The translations under genes were made by a program, and so were the position numbers. The notes below the pieces were generated by a model, which saw nothing but the letters and a program-made list of their open reading frames with translations, did not search any database and was not told the DNA's origin. From an uncultured Collinsella sp. (GTDB taxonomy: Bacteria; Actinomycetota; Coriobacteriia; Coriobacteriales; Coriobacteriaceae), in the NCBI GenBank assembly GCA_902495545.1, contig CABUXM010000060.1, forward strand, positions 1 to 13,345: DNA of 13,345 bases, in the 5' to 3' direction. This document shows positions 1 through 7,249 of this stretch, one piece after another (the stretch's first letter is position 1; each line of letters opens with the position of its first letter).

Positions 1-1
1 C

Positions 2-337
2 GTGCGATCGCGCCTGCGGGCGTCGAGCGTTTTGATGGGCTGGGGCATGGAAGATTCGCTTGAGCGCGCGGACGCCATGCGCTCGCGCGGGTGGGGCGCC
101 GCGACTCGTCGCACGACGTACGCGCGGTATCGGCTGGCGTGCGGCGACGCTGCCGCGCTGGTTGGACTTGCGGCGTTTGGTGTGGCCACGGCGGCAGTGG
201 CGTGGATCGCGACGACGCAGTATTCGTTTTACCCGCAGCTTTCGGTGCCCGCGCCGTGGCTGGGCTATGTCGTGTATGCTGCCTGGATGGTGCTGCCCTG
301 CGTGTTGCATGCAATCGATGAGAAGAGGTTTGGCTGA
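2..337 (+). CDS. ecfT: ECF transporter transmembrane component EcfT (C-terminal part, 5' end outside window)
   Basis: This is the open 5' end of a gene; 111 residues are visible before TGA at 335-337. EcfT is the membrane scaffold that couples ATP hydrolysis by EcfA to movement of the substrate-binding S component. The visible part contains a charged segment reading SLERADAMRSRGWG, which matches the Ala/Arg/Gly coupling-helix motif (A-x-x-x-RG-x-G) of the EcfT/CbiQ family. Two hydrophobic stretches follow (about residues 52-70 and 86-105), fitting the final membrane helices. The stop codon overlaps the start of the next gene (TGATG at 335-339), which suggests translational coupling to the ATPase. 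The assignment relies on the short motif, the membrane segments and the ATPase and S-component neighbours. The true start lies upstream of the window. Confidence 0.85.
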   Translation: MRSRLRASSVLMGWGMEDSLERADAMRSRGWGAATRRTTYARYRLACGDAAALVGLAAFGVATAAVAWIATTQYSFYPQLSVPAPWLGYVVYAAWMVLPCVLHAIDEKRFG

Positions 338-1980
338 TGGCTCGGTTGGACGGGAGCATGATGGCGGGCGCGGTGTGCGGCCCGGATGTGCCAGCGATTG
401 AGGTGCGGGGCCTGAGCTTTGCCTACCCCGGGGCTGATGCTGCGGTGCTCGAGGGGCTCGACTGGTCTGTTCCCCAAGGCGCATTTGCGCTGCTTGTTGG
501 CGGCACCGGATCGGGTAAGTCGACGCTGCTGTCGCTGCTCAAGCCCGAGATCGCTCCGGCGGGCGAGCGCACTGGCGATGCGCGCGTGCTGGGCGAGAAC
601 GTTGCCGACATGGACGTGCGCGCGTCTGCGGAGCGCGTGGGCTATGTGTTCCAGGACCCCGAGAACCAGATTGTGTGCGAGACCGTGTGGCACGAGATGG
701 CGTTTGGCCTAGAGAATCTGGGTGTGTCGCGTGACGAGATGCGCCGCCGTGTTGCCGAGACCAGCTATTTCTTTGGTCTGGAGGACTGGCTTCATCGTGA
801 TACCGATACGCTTTCGGGTGGCCGCAAGCAGCTGCTGTCGCTTGCCGCCGTCCTGGCACTGCGTCCGCGTGTGCTGCTACTCGACGAGCCCACGTCTCAG
901 CTTGATCCGGTTGCGGAGAAGAATTTCCTGCACGCGCTGTTTCGTGTGAATCGCGAGCTGGGCTGCACGGTTGTTGTGGCGACGCATCAGCCGCGCCCAA
1001 TGCTCGAATACGCGACGTGTGCGTACCGGATTGAGGACGGTCGCGTGCGCGAGGTGGCGGATATGGCTTCTTTGGGATGCCGAGAATCGCTGTTTTCCGA
1101 TGACATGTTGGGGTGGGGTGCCATCCGATGTGCAAAAAACGGAGTATTCAGCAGGCGTGAGGACAATTTGGGCTCTCTGGAGCCGCCCGGGGACGTATCG
1201 AGCGCGAAAAAAAGTTTGGAATTGGGCAAATCGTCCGAATTTGTGGCGCAAACGTCGCTCGAGAACGGCTCGGAAGCCTTCTCGCGCACGGATGGAGGCA
1301 AAATACTCCAAAAAATGCACGGCGGGTCGGCTACCGCCCTGTCGGAAGGCTGGTTTCGCTACGATCGCGCGGGCGGTTGGGTGCTGCGTGGGCTCGATGT
1401 GACGTTTTCATCCGGCGCGGTGCATGCGGTCGTGGGCGGAAACGGCTGCGGCAAGTCGACGATGCTCTCGGTGCTGGCCAAGACGGCTAAGCTGCAGCGT
1501 GGCCGCATGGTGCGTGGGATGGCTTCGGCGGCGCTGCTGCCACAGAATCCCAAGGCATTGCTGGTCGCCGAAACGGTGCGCGACGAGCTGATGGAATGGG
1601 CTTCGGCCTGCGGATACGACGAGGCCGCAGCACAGGAGCAGGCAGCGCGCCTGGGCCTGGCGGGCTTGGAGGTGCGTCACCCGTACGATCTTTCGGGCGG
1701 TCAGCGTCAGCTGCTTGCGTTGGCAAAGCTGCTGTTGATTGGTCCGGAGCTGCTGCTGCTTGATGAGCCCACCAAGGGCCTTGATCTGGCAAGTCGCTGC
1801 ATTATCGCCCGAGCCCTGCGCGAGCATGCGCAGGGCGGCGGCACTGTCGTCATTGCCACGCACGACTTAGACTTTGCCGAGCAAGTGTCCGACGACGTCG
1901 CCATGATGTTCGACGGCGAGATCGCCTGCATGGAGCCTCCGGCAGATTTCTTTGCCGACAACGTGTTCTACAGGGCGTGA
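337..1980 (+). CDS. ecfA: ECF transporter ATPase, two ABC domains fused in one chain (EcfA1-EcfA2 type)
   Basis: A 547-residue protein holds two complete ABC nucleotide-binding domains and should act at the inner face of the membrane as the motor of the ECF transporter. Domain 1 has Walker A GGTGSGKST (55-63), Q-loop FQDPENQ (105-111), signature LSGGRKQ (159-165), Walker B VLLLDEP (179-185) and H-loop His217. Domain 2 has Walker A GGNGCGKST (367-375), Q-loop region PQNPK (402-406), signature LSGGQRQ (452-458), Walker B LLLLDEP (472-478) and His509. All catalytic motifs are intact in both halves. Many ECF systems use two separate ATPases; here they are joined by a polar, poorly conserved linker at about 245-332 whose DNA is visibly richer in A than the flanks. 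The start overlaps the ecfT stop by one base, and the S-component gene begins 4 bp after the stop. The T-A-S order with all parts together suggests a dedicated module rather than a shared one. Confidence 0.93.
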   Translation: MARLDGSMMAGAVCGPDVPAIEVRGLSFAYPGADAAVLEGLDWSVPQGAFALLVGGTGSGKSTLLSLLKPEIAPAGERTGDARVLGENVADMDVRASAERVGYVFQDPENQIVCETVWHEMAFGLENLGVSRDEMRRRVAETSYFFGLEDWLHRDTDTLSGGRKQLLSLAAVLALRPRVLLLDEPTSQLDPVAEKNFLHALFRVNRELGCTVVVATHQPRPMLEYATCAYRIEDGRVREVADMASLGCRESLFSDDMLGWGAIRCAKNGVFSRREDNLGSLEPPGDVSSAKKSLELGKSSEFVAQTSLENGSEAFSRTDGGKILQKMHGGSATALSEGWFRYDRAGGWVLRGLDVTFSSGAVHAVVGGNGCGKSTMLSVLAKTAKLQRGRMVRGMASAALLPQNPKALLVAETVRDELMEWASACGYDEAAAQEQAARLGLAGLEVRHPYDLSGGQRQLLALAKLLLIGPELLLLDEPTKGLDLASRCIIARALREHAQGGGTVVIATHDLDFAEQVSDDVAMMFDGEIACMEPPADFFADNVFYRA

Positions 1981-1984
1981 TGGG

Positions 1985-2698
1985 ATGACGGATCATCGCG
2001 CCGCGCGCCTACTCACAAAAATGGAGATTCCGCTGCTCCTGGCGGTGCCGGCAGTGATGACTACGGCGTTGCTGGCGGGCATTGAGCAGGCGGCGCTTGC
2101 CATGCTGGTTGTAGTGGCGCTGGTGCTTGCGCTGTTCTTTGCGGGCTACGAGGCGTCGCGACCGGGCCTGCGCCAGATCATGCCCACGTTGGTGCTGGCG
2201 GCGCTGGCCGCGGCGGGGCGCATCTTGTTCGGCCCCATTCCCGATTTTAAGCCCGTGAGCGCCATCGCCATTATCGCGGGGGCCACGTTGGGTCGACGCA
2301 ACGGCTTCATGGTCGGTGCGCTGGCGGCGCTGACCAGCAATTTCTTTTTTGGACAGGGCATGTGGACGCCATGGCAGATGTACGCCTGGGGCCTGGTTGG
2401 CTATATCGGTGGCGCGCTGGCGCATGCGGGTGCGTTCGACCGTGCGGATGGAACCGTGCGCATGCCGGCGCTGATAGCGTACGGCTTTGCCTCGGGCTTG
2501 CTGTATGGCGTTGTGATCAACGCCTACGACGTCATCGGTTTTGTGCAGCCGCTCACCTGGGCAGGAGCTGTAGCGCGTCTTGCTACGGCGGTACCGTTCG
2601 ATATCACGCACGGACTCGCGACCTGCGTGTTTTTGGCCGCGCTCTACAAATCTTGGTGCCGACGGATTGATCGCGTCGTTGTGAAATACGGACTATAG
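1985..2698 (+). CDS. ECF transporter substrate-binding S component, substrate unassigned
   Basis: A 237-residue, strongly hydrophobic membrane protein with about six predicted helices, fitting the S-component fold that captures a vitamin and toggles in the membrane with EcfT/EcfA. ATG at 1985 was chosen because it lies 4 bp after the ecfA stop; the frame stays open upstream into ecfA. A conserved block FFFGQGMWTPWQM (residues 120-132) follows a PDFKPVSAIAII segment (86-97). From memory, this pattern is shared by an S-component group found beside DUF4430 (transcobalamin-like) proteins, so a corrinoid or similar bulky substrate is possible. The window does not show the upstream genes that could support this. 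The S-component role is well supported by context; the substrate is inference only. Confidence 0.85.
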   Translation: MTDHRAARLLTKMEIPLLLAVPAVMTTALLAGIEQAALAMLVVVALVLALFFAGYEASRPGLRQIMPTLVLAALAAAGRILFGPIPDFKPVSAIAIIAGATLGRRNGFMVGALAALTSNFFFGQGMWTPWQMYAWGLVGYIGGALAHAGAFDRADGTVRMPALIAYGFASGLLYGVVINAYDVIGFVQPLTWAGAVARLATAVPFDITHGLATCVFLAALYKSWCRRIDRVVVKYGL

Positions 2699-2720
2699 GG
2701 CACCCGCGTCTTTCGCAAAC

Positions 2721-2783
2721 TTGCGGTGGAATAGTTCTCGTTTTTGGCTATTTGAGGACCAAACGGGAACTATTTCACCGCAA
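2721..2783. repeat. Long intergenic palindrome (23-bp arms) between convergent genes
   Basis: The arms lie at 2721-2743 and 2761-2783 and match at 21 of 23 positions when one is reverse-complemented. Both differences are pairs that would be wobble pairs in RNA on one strand. The 17-nt centre includes a further TTTGG/CCAAA pairing. The element sits between the 3' ends of the S-component gene (ends 2698) and the minus-strand exonuclease gene (ends 2845). The arms are AT-balanced and no T-tract follows on either strand, so it is not a canonical intrinsic terminator. It could still stop transcription in both directions, or be a dispersed palindromic repeat. Confidence 0.85.
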
Positions 2784-2825
2784 CTTATAGGGGGAGAGGA
2801 GTCACATGATCTGTTTTACTCTGTC

Positions 2826-2844
2826 CCCCAGGAATTACTTGGGG
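2826..2844 (-). terminator. Weak hairpin directly after the exonuclease III stop codon
   Basis: A 7-bp stem with one wobble pair (CCCCAGG with CTTGGGG) and a 5-nt loop abuts the TAA of the minus-strand exonuclease gene. There is no U-rich tail after it on the minus strand, so termination activity is uncertain. Confidence 0.25.
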
Positions 2845-3663
2845 TTAGAGCTCCAAGGCGAGGGTGACGGGGCAGTGGTCGCTGCCGAAGATGTCGCCGC
2901 GGATGCCGGTGTCGCGTACGTTGCCGGCGATTGCGTCGCTTACCAGGAAGTAGTCGATGCGCCAGCCTGCGTTGTTCTTGCGGGCATTAAAGCGGTAGCT
3001 CCACCAGCTGTAGACGCCCTCGACGTCCGGATTGGCCGCGCGCCAGGTGTCGGTAAAACCGGCGTCGAGCAGCTCGGTAAACTTGCCGCGCTCCTCATCC
3101 GAAAAGCCTGCGTTACCGCGGTTGGACTTGGGGTTCTTAAGGTCGATCTCCTCGTGAGCCACGTTAAAGTCGCCGCAGGTTACGACGGGCTTGCCGGCAT
3201 CGCGCTCAAGCGCGCTCAAAAAGCCGCGATAGGCATCGTCCCAGGCCATGCGTACATCGATGCGCGCGAGCTCGTTTTGGGCGTTGGGCGTATAGACGTC
3301 GACAAACCAAAACTTGTCGAACTCGAGCGCGCAGACGCGGGCCTCGGTTGCGGCTTGGGCGACGAGCTCGGCCGCCTCGCCCTCGCCGGCGTAGGGCAGC
3401 AGCGCGTCGGCGCGCAGCACGCGCTGCGGCTCCTGGCGGCTAAAGACCGCGGTGCCCGCGTAGCCCTTGCGCTGGGCGTAGCTCCAGGTTTGGTGATAGC
3501 CGGGCAGATCGATATCGACCTGGCCCTCCTGCAGCTTGGTCTCTTGCAGCGCCAGGATATCGACATTGAGCTCCTGTGCGATCTGGATAAAGCTCGGGTC
3601 TTTTTTGAGCACGGCGCGCAGGCCGTTGACGTTCCACGAGGCGAACGTGTAAGTCTGAGACAT
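2845..3663 (-). CDS. xth: Exodeoxyribonuclease III (AP endonuclease, EEP family)
   Basis: A 272-residue protein of the usual length for ExoIII/ExoA-type apurinic endonucleases, which cut DNA at abasic sites and act as 3'-5' exonuclease and 3'-phosphatase in base excision repair in the cytoplasm. All family motifs are present in order: WNVNG (10-14, metal ligand Asn11), LQETK (39-43, metal ligand Glu41), Tyr124 in VYTPN, GDFN (164-167, Asp165 and Asn167), GWRIDYFL (233-240, Asp237) and SDH (261-263, the catalytic Asp262/His263 pair). The start at 3663 is supported by an AAAGGA ribosome-binding site just upstream on the minus strand. The gene is divergent from the sirtuin gene, sharing a 113-bp gap, and convergent with the ECF operon. 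No anomaly is seen. Confidence 0.95.
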   Translation of the reverse strand: MSQTYTFASWNVNGLRAVLKKDPSFIQIAQELNVDILALQETKLQEGQVDIDLPGYHQTWSYAQRKGYAGTAVFSRQEPQRVLRADALLPYAGEGEAAELVAQAATEARVCALEFDKFWFVDVYTPNAQNELARIDVRMAWDDAYRGFLSALERDAGKPVVTCGDFNVAHEEIDLKNPKSNRGNAGFSDEERGKFTELLDAGFTDTWRAANPDVEGVYSWWSYRFNARKNNAGWRIDYFLVSDAIAGNVRDTGIRGDIFGSDHCPVTLALEL

Positions 3664-3776
3664 GGTGTCCTTTCGACGGGGTTGGCAGGCTTAAGATTAG
3701 CGCAACAGGGGCGGGGCGGAGTCCGCGAGCGATAGCGCGATCGCCGCCGTCCCGGAGACACGGACGGAGGACATAT

Positions 3777-4529
3777 ATGACGCAGGCAATATCGGACCCC
3801 AAACAGGCCTCCGCCGCGCTGGCGGAACTGTTCGAAACCCATAGCCACGTGGTCTTCTTTGGCGGCGCGGGCGTTTCCACGGCAAGCGGCATTCCCGATT
3901 TCCGCAGCGTGGACGGTCTGTATCACCAGCGGTTTTCCTATCCGCCCGAGACTATGCTCTCGCACAGCTTCTACGAGGCGCATCCGGCGGAGTTTTTCGA
4001 CTTCTACCGGACCAAGATGATCGCGCTGGGCGCCAAGCCCAACCACTGCCACGCCAAGCTGGCGGAGCTGGAGCGCGCCGGCAAGCTTGCCGCCGTGGTG
4101 ACTCAAAACATCGATGGCCTGCATCAGGCGGCTGGTTCACGGCACGTGTTTGAGCTGCATGGCTCGGTCCACCGCAATATCTGCCAGACGTGCGGCGCGG
4201 TCTACAGCGCCGAATGGATTTGCGCGCGCGAGCACGAGGATGCCGCGGGCGTGCCCGTGTGCCCTACGTGCGGCGGTCGCATCAAGCCCGATGTGGTCCT
4301 CTACGAAGAACCGCTCGATGAGCGTGTGCTTACCGGCGCCGTTGCTGCCATCGCCGCATCCGACGCCCTTGTCGTGGGCGGGACCTCGCTCGTGGTGTAT
4401 CCGGCGGCGGGCCTCACGCGTTACTTTACTGGCGATGCGCTGGCCATTTGCAATTTGGCACCCACCGATCAGGATGCAAATGCCGACCTGCTGATTTCTT
4501 GCGACATCGCGGCCGCGTTTGCATTCTAG
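3777..4529 (+). CDS. cobB: NAD-dependent protein deacylase, Sir2 family (sirtuin)
   Basis: A 250-residue sirtuin that would remove acetyl or other acyl groups from lysines using NAD+, giving nicotinamide and O-acyl-ADP-ribose, in the cytoplasm. The NAD-binding GAGVSTASGIPDFRS lies at 30-44, TQNID at 109-113, and the catalytic His is H128 in the HGS motif. A structural zinc site has Cys136 and Cys139 plus Cys162 and Cys165. GGTSL (201-205) and an Asn in NLAPT (226-230) complete the Rossmann part. GGAGGA at 3766-3771 supports the ATG at 3777. All catalytic and zinc residues are intact, so it should be active. Substrate range (acetyl versus succinyl) cannot be settled: the region around Phe54/Tyr55 lacks an obvious Tyr-x-x-Arg desuccinylase signature. 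Confidence 0.93.
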   Translation: MTQAISDPKQASAALAELFETHSHVVFFGGAGVSTASGIPDFRSVDGLYHQRFSYPPETMLSHSFYEAHPAEFFDFYRTKMIALGAKPNHCHAKLAELERAGKLAAVVTQNIDGLHQAAGSRHVFELHGSVHRNICQTCGAVYSAEWICAREHEDAAGVPVCPTCGGRIKPDVVLYEEPLDERVLTGAVAAIAASDALVVGGTSLVVYPAAGLTRYFTGDALAICNLAPTDQDANADLLISCDIAAAFAF

Positions 4530-4549
4530 CCCGCGCGCGCGGATACAAT
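4519..4549 (+). promoter_or_regulatory. Possible promoter before folP-folK
   Basis: TACAAT at 4544-4549 resembles a -10 box. A TTGCAT at 4519-4524 lies 19 bp upstream, a longer than ideal spacer that overlaps the sirtuin stop region. A separate promoter is plausible for the folate genes, but read-through from the sirtuin gene is equally possible. Confidence 0.35.
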
Positions 4550-4623
4550 AGAAAGACTGATTGCAAAGCGACCCCGCCGCCTGTGCCCGAGCGCGGCGAC
4601 GTGCGCATTTTAGGAGGATGTTC

Positions 4624-6351
4624 ATGGCGAACGACAGCAAGACATGGCGGTGCGGAAAGTACGAGCTCAGCTTTGACCGTCCGCGTATCATGGGCGTCCT
4701 CAACGTGACGCCCGATTCGATGAGCGACGGCGGTGAGCACTTTGACCAGGATGCCGCTATCGAGTACGGCCTGGCGATGCTCGATGCCGGCGCCGACATC
4801 ATCGACGTGGGCGGCGAGTCCACGCGTCCTGGCTTTACCCCGGTCAACCCCGACGAGGAGGCGCGTCGCGTGCTGCCCGTCGTGCGCGCGCTCGCCAAAG
4901 AGGGCGCCATCGTCTCGATCGATACGCGTCATGTGGCGGTTGCCAAGGCGGCAGTGCGCTGCGGTGCTTCGATTGTCAACGACGTGACGGGCTTCACCGA
5001 TCCCAAGATGGTTGAGTTCGTTAAGACAAGCACCTGCGGCGTTATCGTAATGCACGCCGGCGAGGTCGCCGCACCCGCACGCACGCACGCGACGGTGCAG
5101 CTCGATACCTCGGCTGCGGCGTTTGTTGCCGAGAAGGCACGCGAAGCGGCTGTCGAGGCCGCGCGCGAGGCCGAGAAGCCGGCCCGTCGCCGTCGCGGCA
5201 AGTTGCTGGGCGAGCCCAAGGTTGAAGCCAAGCTTCCGGGCGGTGTGGTACAGCCCTCGCTGCCGCTTGGCGAATCGGAGCCCGCGCCCGAGTCCGAGTC
5301 AGAGAAGCCGGCTGCCGAGCAGGCTGCCCCTGCCGCCGCTGCGCCCGAGACCGTGCCCGCAGCTGCCGAAGCCGCACCAGAGCCCAGCGATCACCTGGCC
5401 GCCATGATGCGCCGCAGTGCCCGCCGTGAGGAAGCCTATGTGCCCACTTCGCAGCTCCGCCGCTTTACCCTGCCCGATTCTGCACCCATCATGCGCCGCG
5501 TCATGGGCTTTCTGTCCGATCAGGCCCGCACGCTCATCCATGCCGGCGTGTCGCGCGACCGTATCTGCATCGATCCCGGCTCGGGCTTTGGCAAGACGGC
5601 CAACGAAGACATCGTCATCCAGCGCGAGACCGCCAAGATGGCGTCGCTGGGCTATCCGCTCATGTGCGCCGTGTCGCGCAAGCGCTTTGTGGGCGCCGTC
5701 TCGGGCGTGACCCAGGCCGCCGCGCGCGATGCCGCCACGTTTGGTGTGTGCCTGGGCGCCATCCAGGCCGGCGCCAACATCGTGCGCGTGCACGACGTCG
5801 CTGGCTTTGCGCAGTTCCTGAACGGTTACTGGGCTGTCGCCGAGCCGCAACCGCGCCGTGCGTTTGTGGCTGTGGGTTCCAACCTGGGGCATCGTTGCGA
5901 CAACATCCGCGCCGCGCGCAACATGATTGCCGAGATTCCGCTTACCTGTGTGTCCAACTGCTCGCGCATCTACGAGAGCGAGCCGGCTTACGAGACGCGC
6001 CAGGACACGTTTGCCAACGCCATCATCGAGATCAAGACCGAGCTGGCGCCGTTGGTGCTGCTCGATGAGCTCATGAAGATTGAGGCCGAGCTGGGCCGTG
6101 ACCGCTCCAAAAAGGCCAAGGCAAACGGCCCGCGCACCATCGACTTGGACCTGCTGTGGATGGACGGCGAGACCCACGGCGGCAAAAAGCTGCGCCTGCC
6201 GCATCCGCTGATCGGCGAACGCGATTTTGTGCTGGTGCCGCTCGAGGACCTGATGCACGACCCGGCGCGGTTCTTCCGCTACAACGGCGTCGAGGTCAAG
6301 GAGCCCGAGGACCGCGTGGGCCATATCGTGGGCGAATTGGGGCGTATGTAG
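4624..6351 (+). CDS. folP-folK: Bifunctional dihydropteroate synthase / HPPK, with a long insertion in the DHPS domain
   Basis: A 575-residue fusion catalysing two consecutive folate steps: HPPK pyrophosphorylates 6-hydroxymethyl-dihydropterin, and DHPS joins the product to p-aminobenzoate. The start at 4624 has AGGAGG (4612-4617) 6 bp upstream; an in-frame ATG at 4618 is too close to that site. DHPS motifs are NVTPDSMSDGG (27-37), DVGGESTRPG (61-70), ND (119-120), DPGSGFGK (317-324), SRK (351-353) and RVHD (388-391). HPPK motifs are FVAVGSNLG (414-422), ESEPAY (451-456), GR-x-R at 491-494, PRTIDLDLL (503-511) and LPHPLIGERDFVLVPLEDL (525-543). The domain order is DHPS then HPPK, the reverse of the plant and yeast fusions. 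After MH at 143-144 the usual DHPS loop is replaced by about 120 residues (165-285) rich in Ala, Pro, Glu and Arg, with few hydrophobic residues and likely disordered. All other core motifs are present, so activity is expected. The biotin-ligase-like gene starts immediately after the stop. Confidence 0.93.
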   Translation: MANDSKTWRCGKYELSFDRPRIMGVLNVTPDSMSDGGEHFDQDAAIEYGLAMLDAGADIIDVGGESTRPGFTPVNPDEEARRVLPVVRALAKEGAIVSIDTRHVAVAKAAVRCGASIVNDVTGFTDPKMVEFVKTSTCGVIVMHAGEVAAPARTHATVQLDTSAAAFVAEKAREAAVEAAREAEKPARRRRGKLLGEPKVEAKLPGGVVQPSLPLGESEPAPESESEKPAAEQAAPAAAAPETVPAAAEAAPEPSDHLAAMMRRSARREEAYVPTSQLRRFTLPDSAPIMRRVMGFLSDQARTLIHAGVSRDRICIDPGSGFGKTANEDIVIQRETAKMASLGYPLMCAVSRKRFVGAVSGVTQAAARDAATFGVCLGAIQAGANIVRVHDVAGFAQFLNGYWAVAEPQPRRAFVAVGSNLGHRCDNIRAARNMIAEIPLTCVSNCSRIYESEPAYETRQDTFANAIIEIKTELAPLVLLDELMKIEAELGRDRSKKAKANGPRTIDLDLLWMDGETHGGKKLRLPHPLIGERDFVLVPLEDLMHDPARFFRYNGVEVKEPEDRVGHIVGELGRM

Positions 6352-7053
6352 ATGATCGAGATGAATGCTGTTGCCGCTGGCACCGAGCTCGACGCGGCGC
6401 GCGACGCGGGCCGCGAGGGCATGTCCGCGGGCTGGTGCGCGTGGAGCGCGGGCGATGCATCGCTGATGTTTTCGCTGGTCGTGCGCCCCGATGTGAACAT
6501 GCACGCCTTCCACGGCCTGCCGTTTGTGGCCGCAATGGGTATGATGGACGTGCTCGCGGGCACGGCCGCAACGCCGGGCCTGGGGCTTGCCGGCAAAGTG
6601 GGCATCCAGTGGCCGAGTGACATCGTGTGCGGCGCGCCCGCGTTTGAGACGTCGCTCGCGCGCGTCGCCGTGAACGGCGGTGCCGGTGCTGCGGGCATGT
6701 TCGGTGCCGTGACGGTGGATATTGAGCGTTCGGCGTTGAGCGAGCTTGGTGTGGACGTGGCTGACGAAGCGCTGGTCGAGGCGCTGGCCGCCGCCGTGCT
6801 GGCCCGCGTGGACGCCTGGGCGGTTGTTGCCAACACGCCGCAAGGCGCCGCAGGGCCGCTGGCTCCCGTGCTGGGCGAGTACTTCGACATGGTGCCGCTG
6901 CTGGGCTGCCAAGTTGCGGCGGTGTCGCCCAACGGCCTGCCGCTTGCGGTCGGTGTGTTTGCAGGCCTGGACATCTGGGGCCGCGCGACCATTAAGACCG
7001 ATGCCGGCGAGCAGGAGTTTCCGCCCGAGGCCGTACGAATTCGCGGACTGTAA
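6352..7053 (+). CDS. Divergent biotin-protein ligase-like (BPL/LplA fold) protein with altered active site
   Basis: A 233-residue protein whose layout follows BirA without its DNA-binding domain. MFSLVVRPD (39-47) corresponds to the S-L-L-L-R-P strand, KVGIQWPSDI (82-91) to K-V-G-I-K-W-P-N-D, and the last 50 residues, LLGCQVAAV...GVFAGLDIWG...EAVRIRGL, to the small C-terminal domain. Key ligase features are missing. The glycine-rich GRGRxGR biotin-AMP loop is reduced to AGREGMSAGWCA (19-30). The Lys of KWPND is Gln86, and the K-K-L-A-G catalytic lysine region after it reads CGAPAFETSLA (93-103). The protein may therefore be a diverged ligase with changed chemistry, an inactive paralogue, or a related acyltransferase. 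ATG at 6352 abuts the folP-folK TAG, suggesting translational coupling; ATG at 6361 is an alternative start. The convergent coaX downstream is a common partner of birA. Confidence 0.65.
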   Translation: MIEMNAVAAGTELDAARDAGREGMSAGWCAWSAGDASLMFSLVVRPDVNMHAFHGLPFVAAMGMMDVLAGTAATPGLGLAGKVGIQWPSDIVCGAPAFETSLARVAVNGGAGAAGMFGAVTVDIERSALSELGVDVADEALVEALAAAVLARVDAWAVVANTPQGAAGPLAPVLGEYFDMVPLLGCQVAAVSPNGLPLAVGVFAGLDIWGRATIKTDAGEQEFPPEAVRIRGL

Positions 7054-7090
7054 CGCGAGGCACCCGCGCTCAAAGATAACGATGACAACG

Positions 7091-7122
7091 AAGCCCTCTT
7101 CGGCCTGTGCCGGGGAGGGCTT
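7091..7122 (+). terminator. Strong hairpin, likely bidirectional terminator between birA-like gene and coaX
   Basis: A 14-bp stem starts AAGCCCTC at 7091, includes two wobble pairs, closes on a CTGT loop, and ends GAGGGCTT at 7122. The A/T pairs at its base give short T stretches on both strands (TTTG on plus, TTCGTTGT on minus). It lies 38 bp after the upstream stop and about 130 bp after the coaX stop on the other strand. Confidence 0.7.
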
Positions 7123-7149
7123 TGCGTGACTGCGGGGTAGCACCTCGGA

Positions 7150-7192
7150 CCTATTCCTCAAAACTGAAAATTTTTCGATTTTGAGGAATAGG
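7150..7192. repeat. 43-bp near-perfect palindrome between convergent genes
   Basis: Perfect 14-bp arms, CCTATTCCTCAAAA at 7150-7163 and its exact complement at 7179-7192. Inside them the centre 7164-7178 continues to pair (GAAAA with TTTTC) except for one mismatch and one wobble. The element is AT-rich, has no G/C-rich core and no T-tail after the stem, and is separate from the nearby canonical hairpin. Like the palindrome at 2721-2783 it lies between convergent gene ends, but the sequence is unrelated. Confidence 0.85.
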
Positions 7193-7249
7193 CTTGGCGA
7201 GCATTTGCGGGGACTGTGGCATCGGGCGTGCTCGACTTAAGCCCCTGTC

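Noticed and set aside
2721..2783. Canonical Rho-independent terminator
   Set aside because: The stem is unusually long, not GC-rich, and is not followed by a T-tract on either strand, unlike the clear terminators at 8305, 10849 and 11631.
2806..3735. 309-residue plus-strand open frame
   Set aside because: It is antisense to exonuclease III, whose catalytic motifs are all intact; no motif or credible ribosome-binding site supports it.
3664..3776. Defined divergent promoters between exonuclease III and sirtuin genes
   Set aside because: Both genes must be transcribed from here, and a TAATCT occurs on the minus strand, but no -35/-10 pair with acceptable spacing could be identified for either direction.
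5299..7161. 620-residue minus-strand open frame
   Set aside because: It is antisense to folP-folK and the biotin-ligase-like gene, both of which have clear family motifs. Its composition is typical of a shadow frame.
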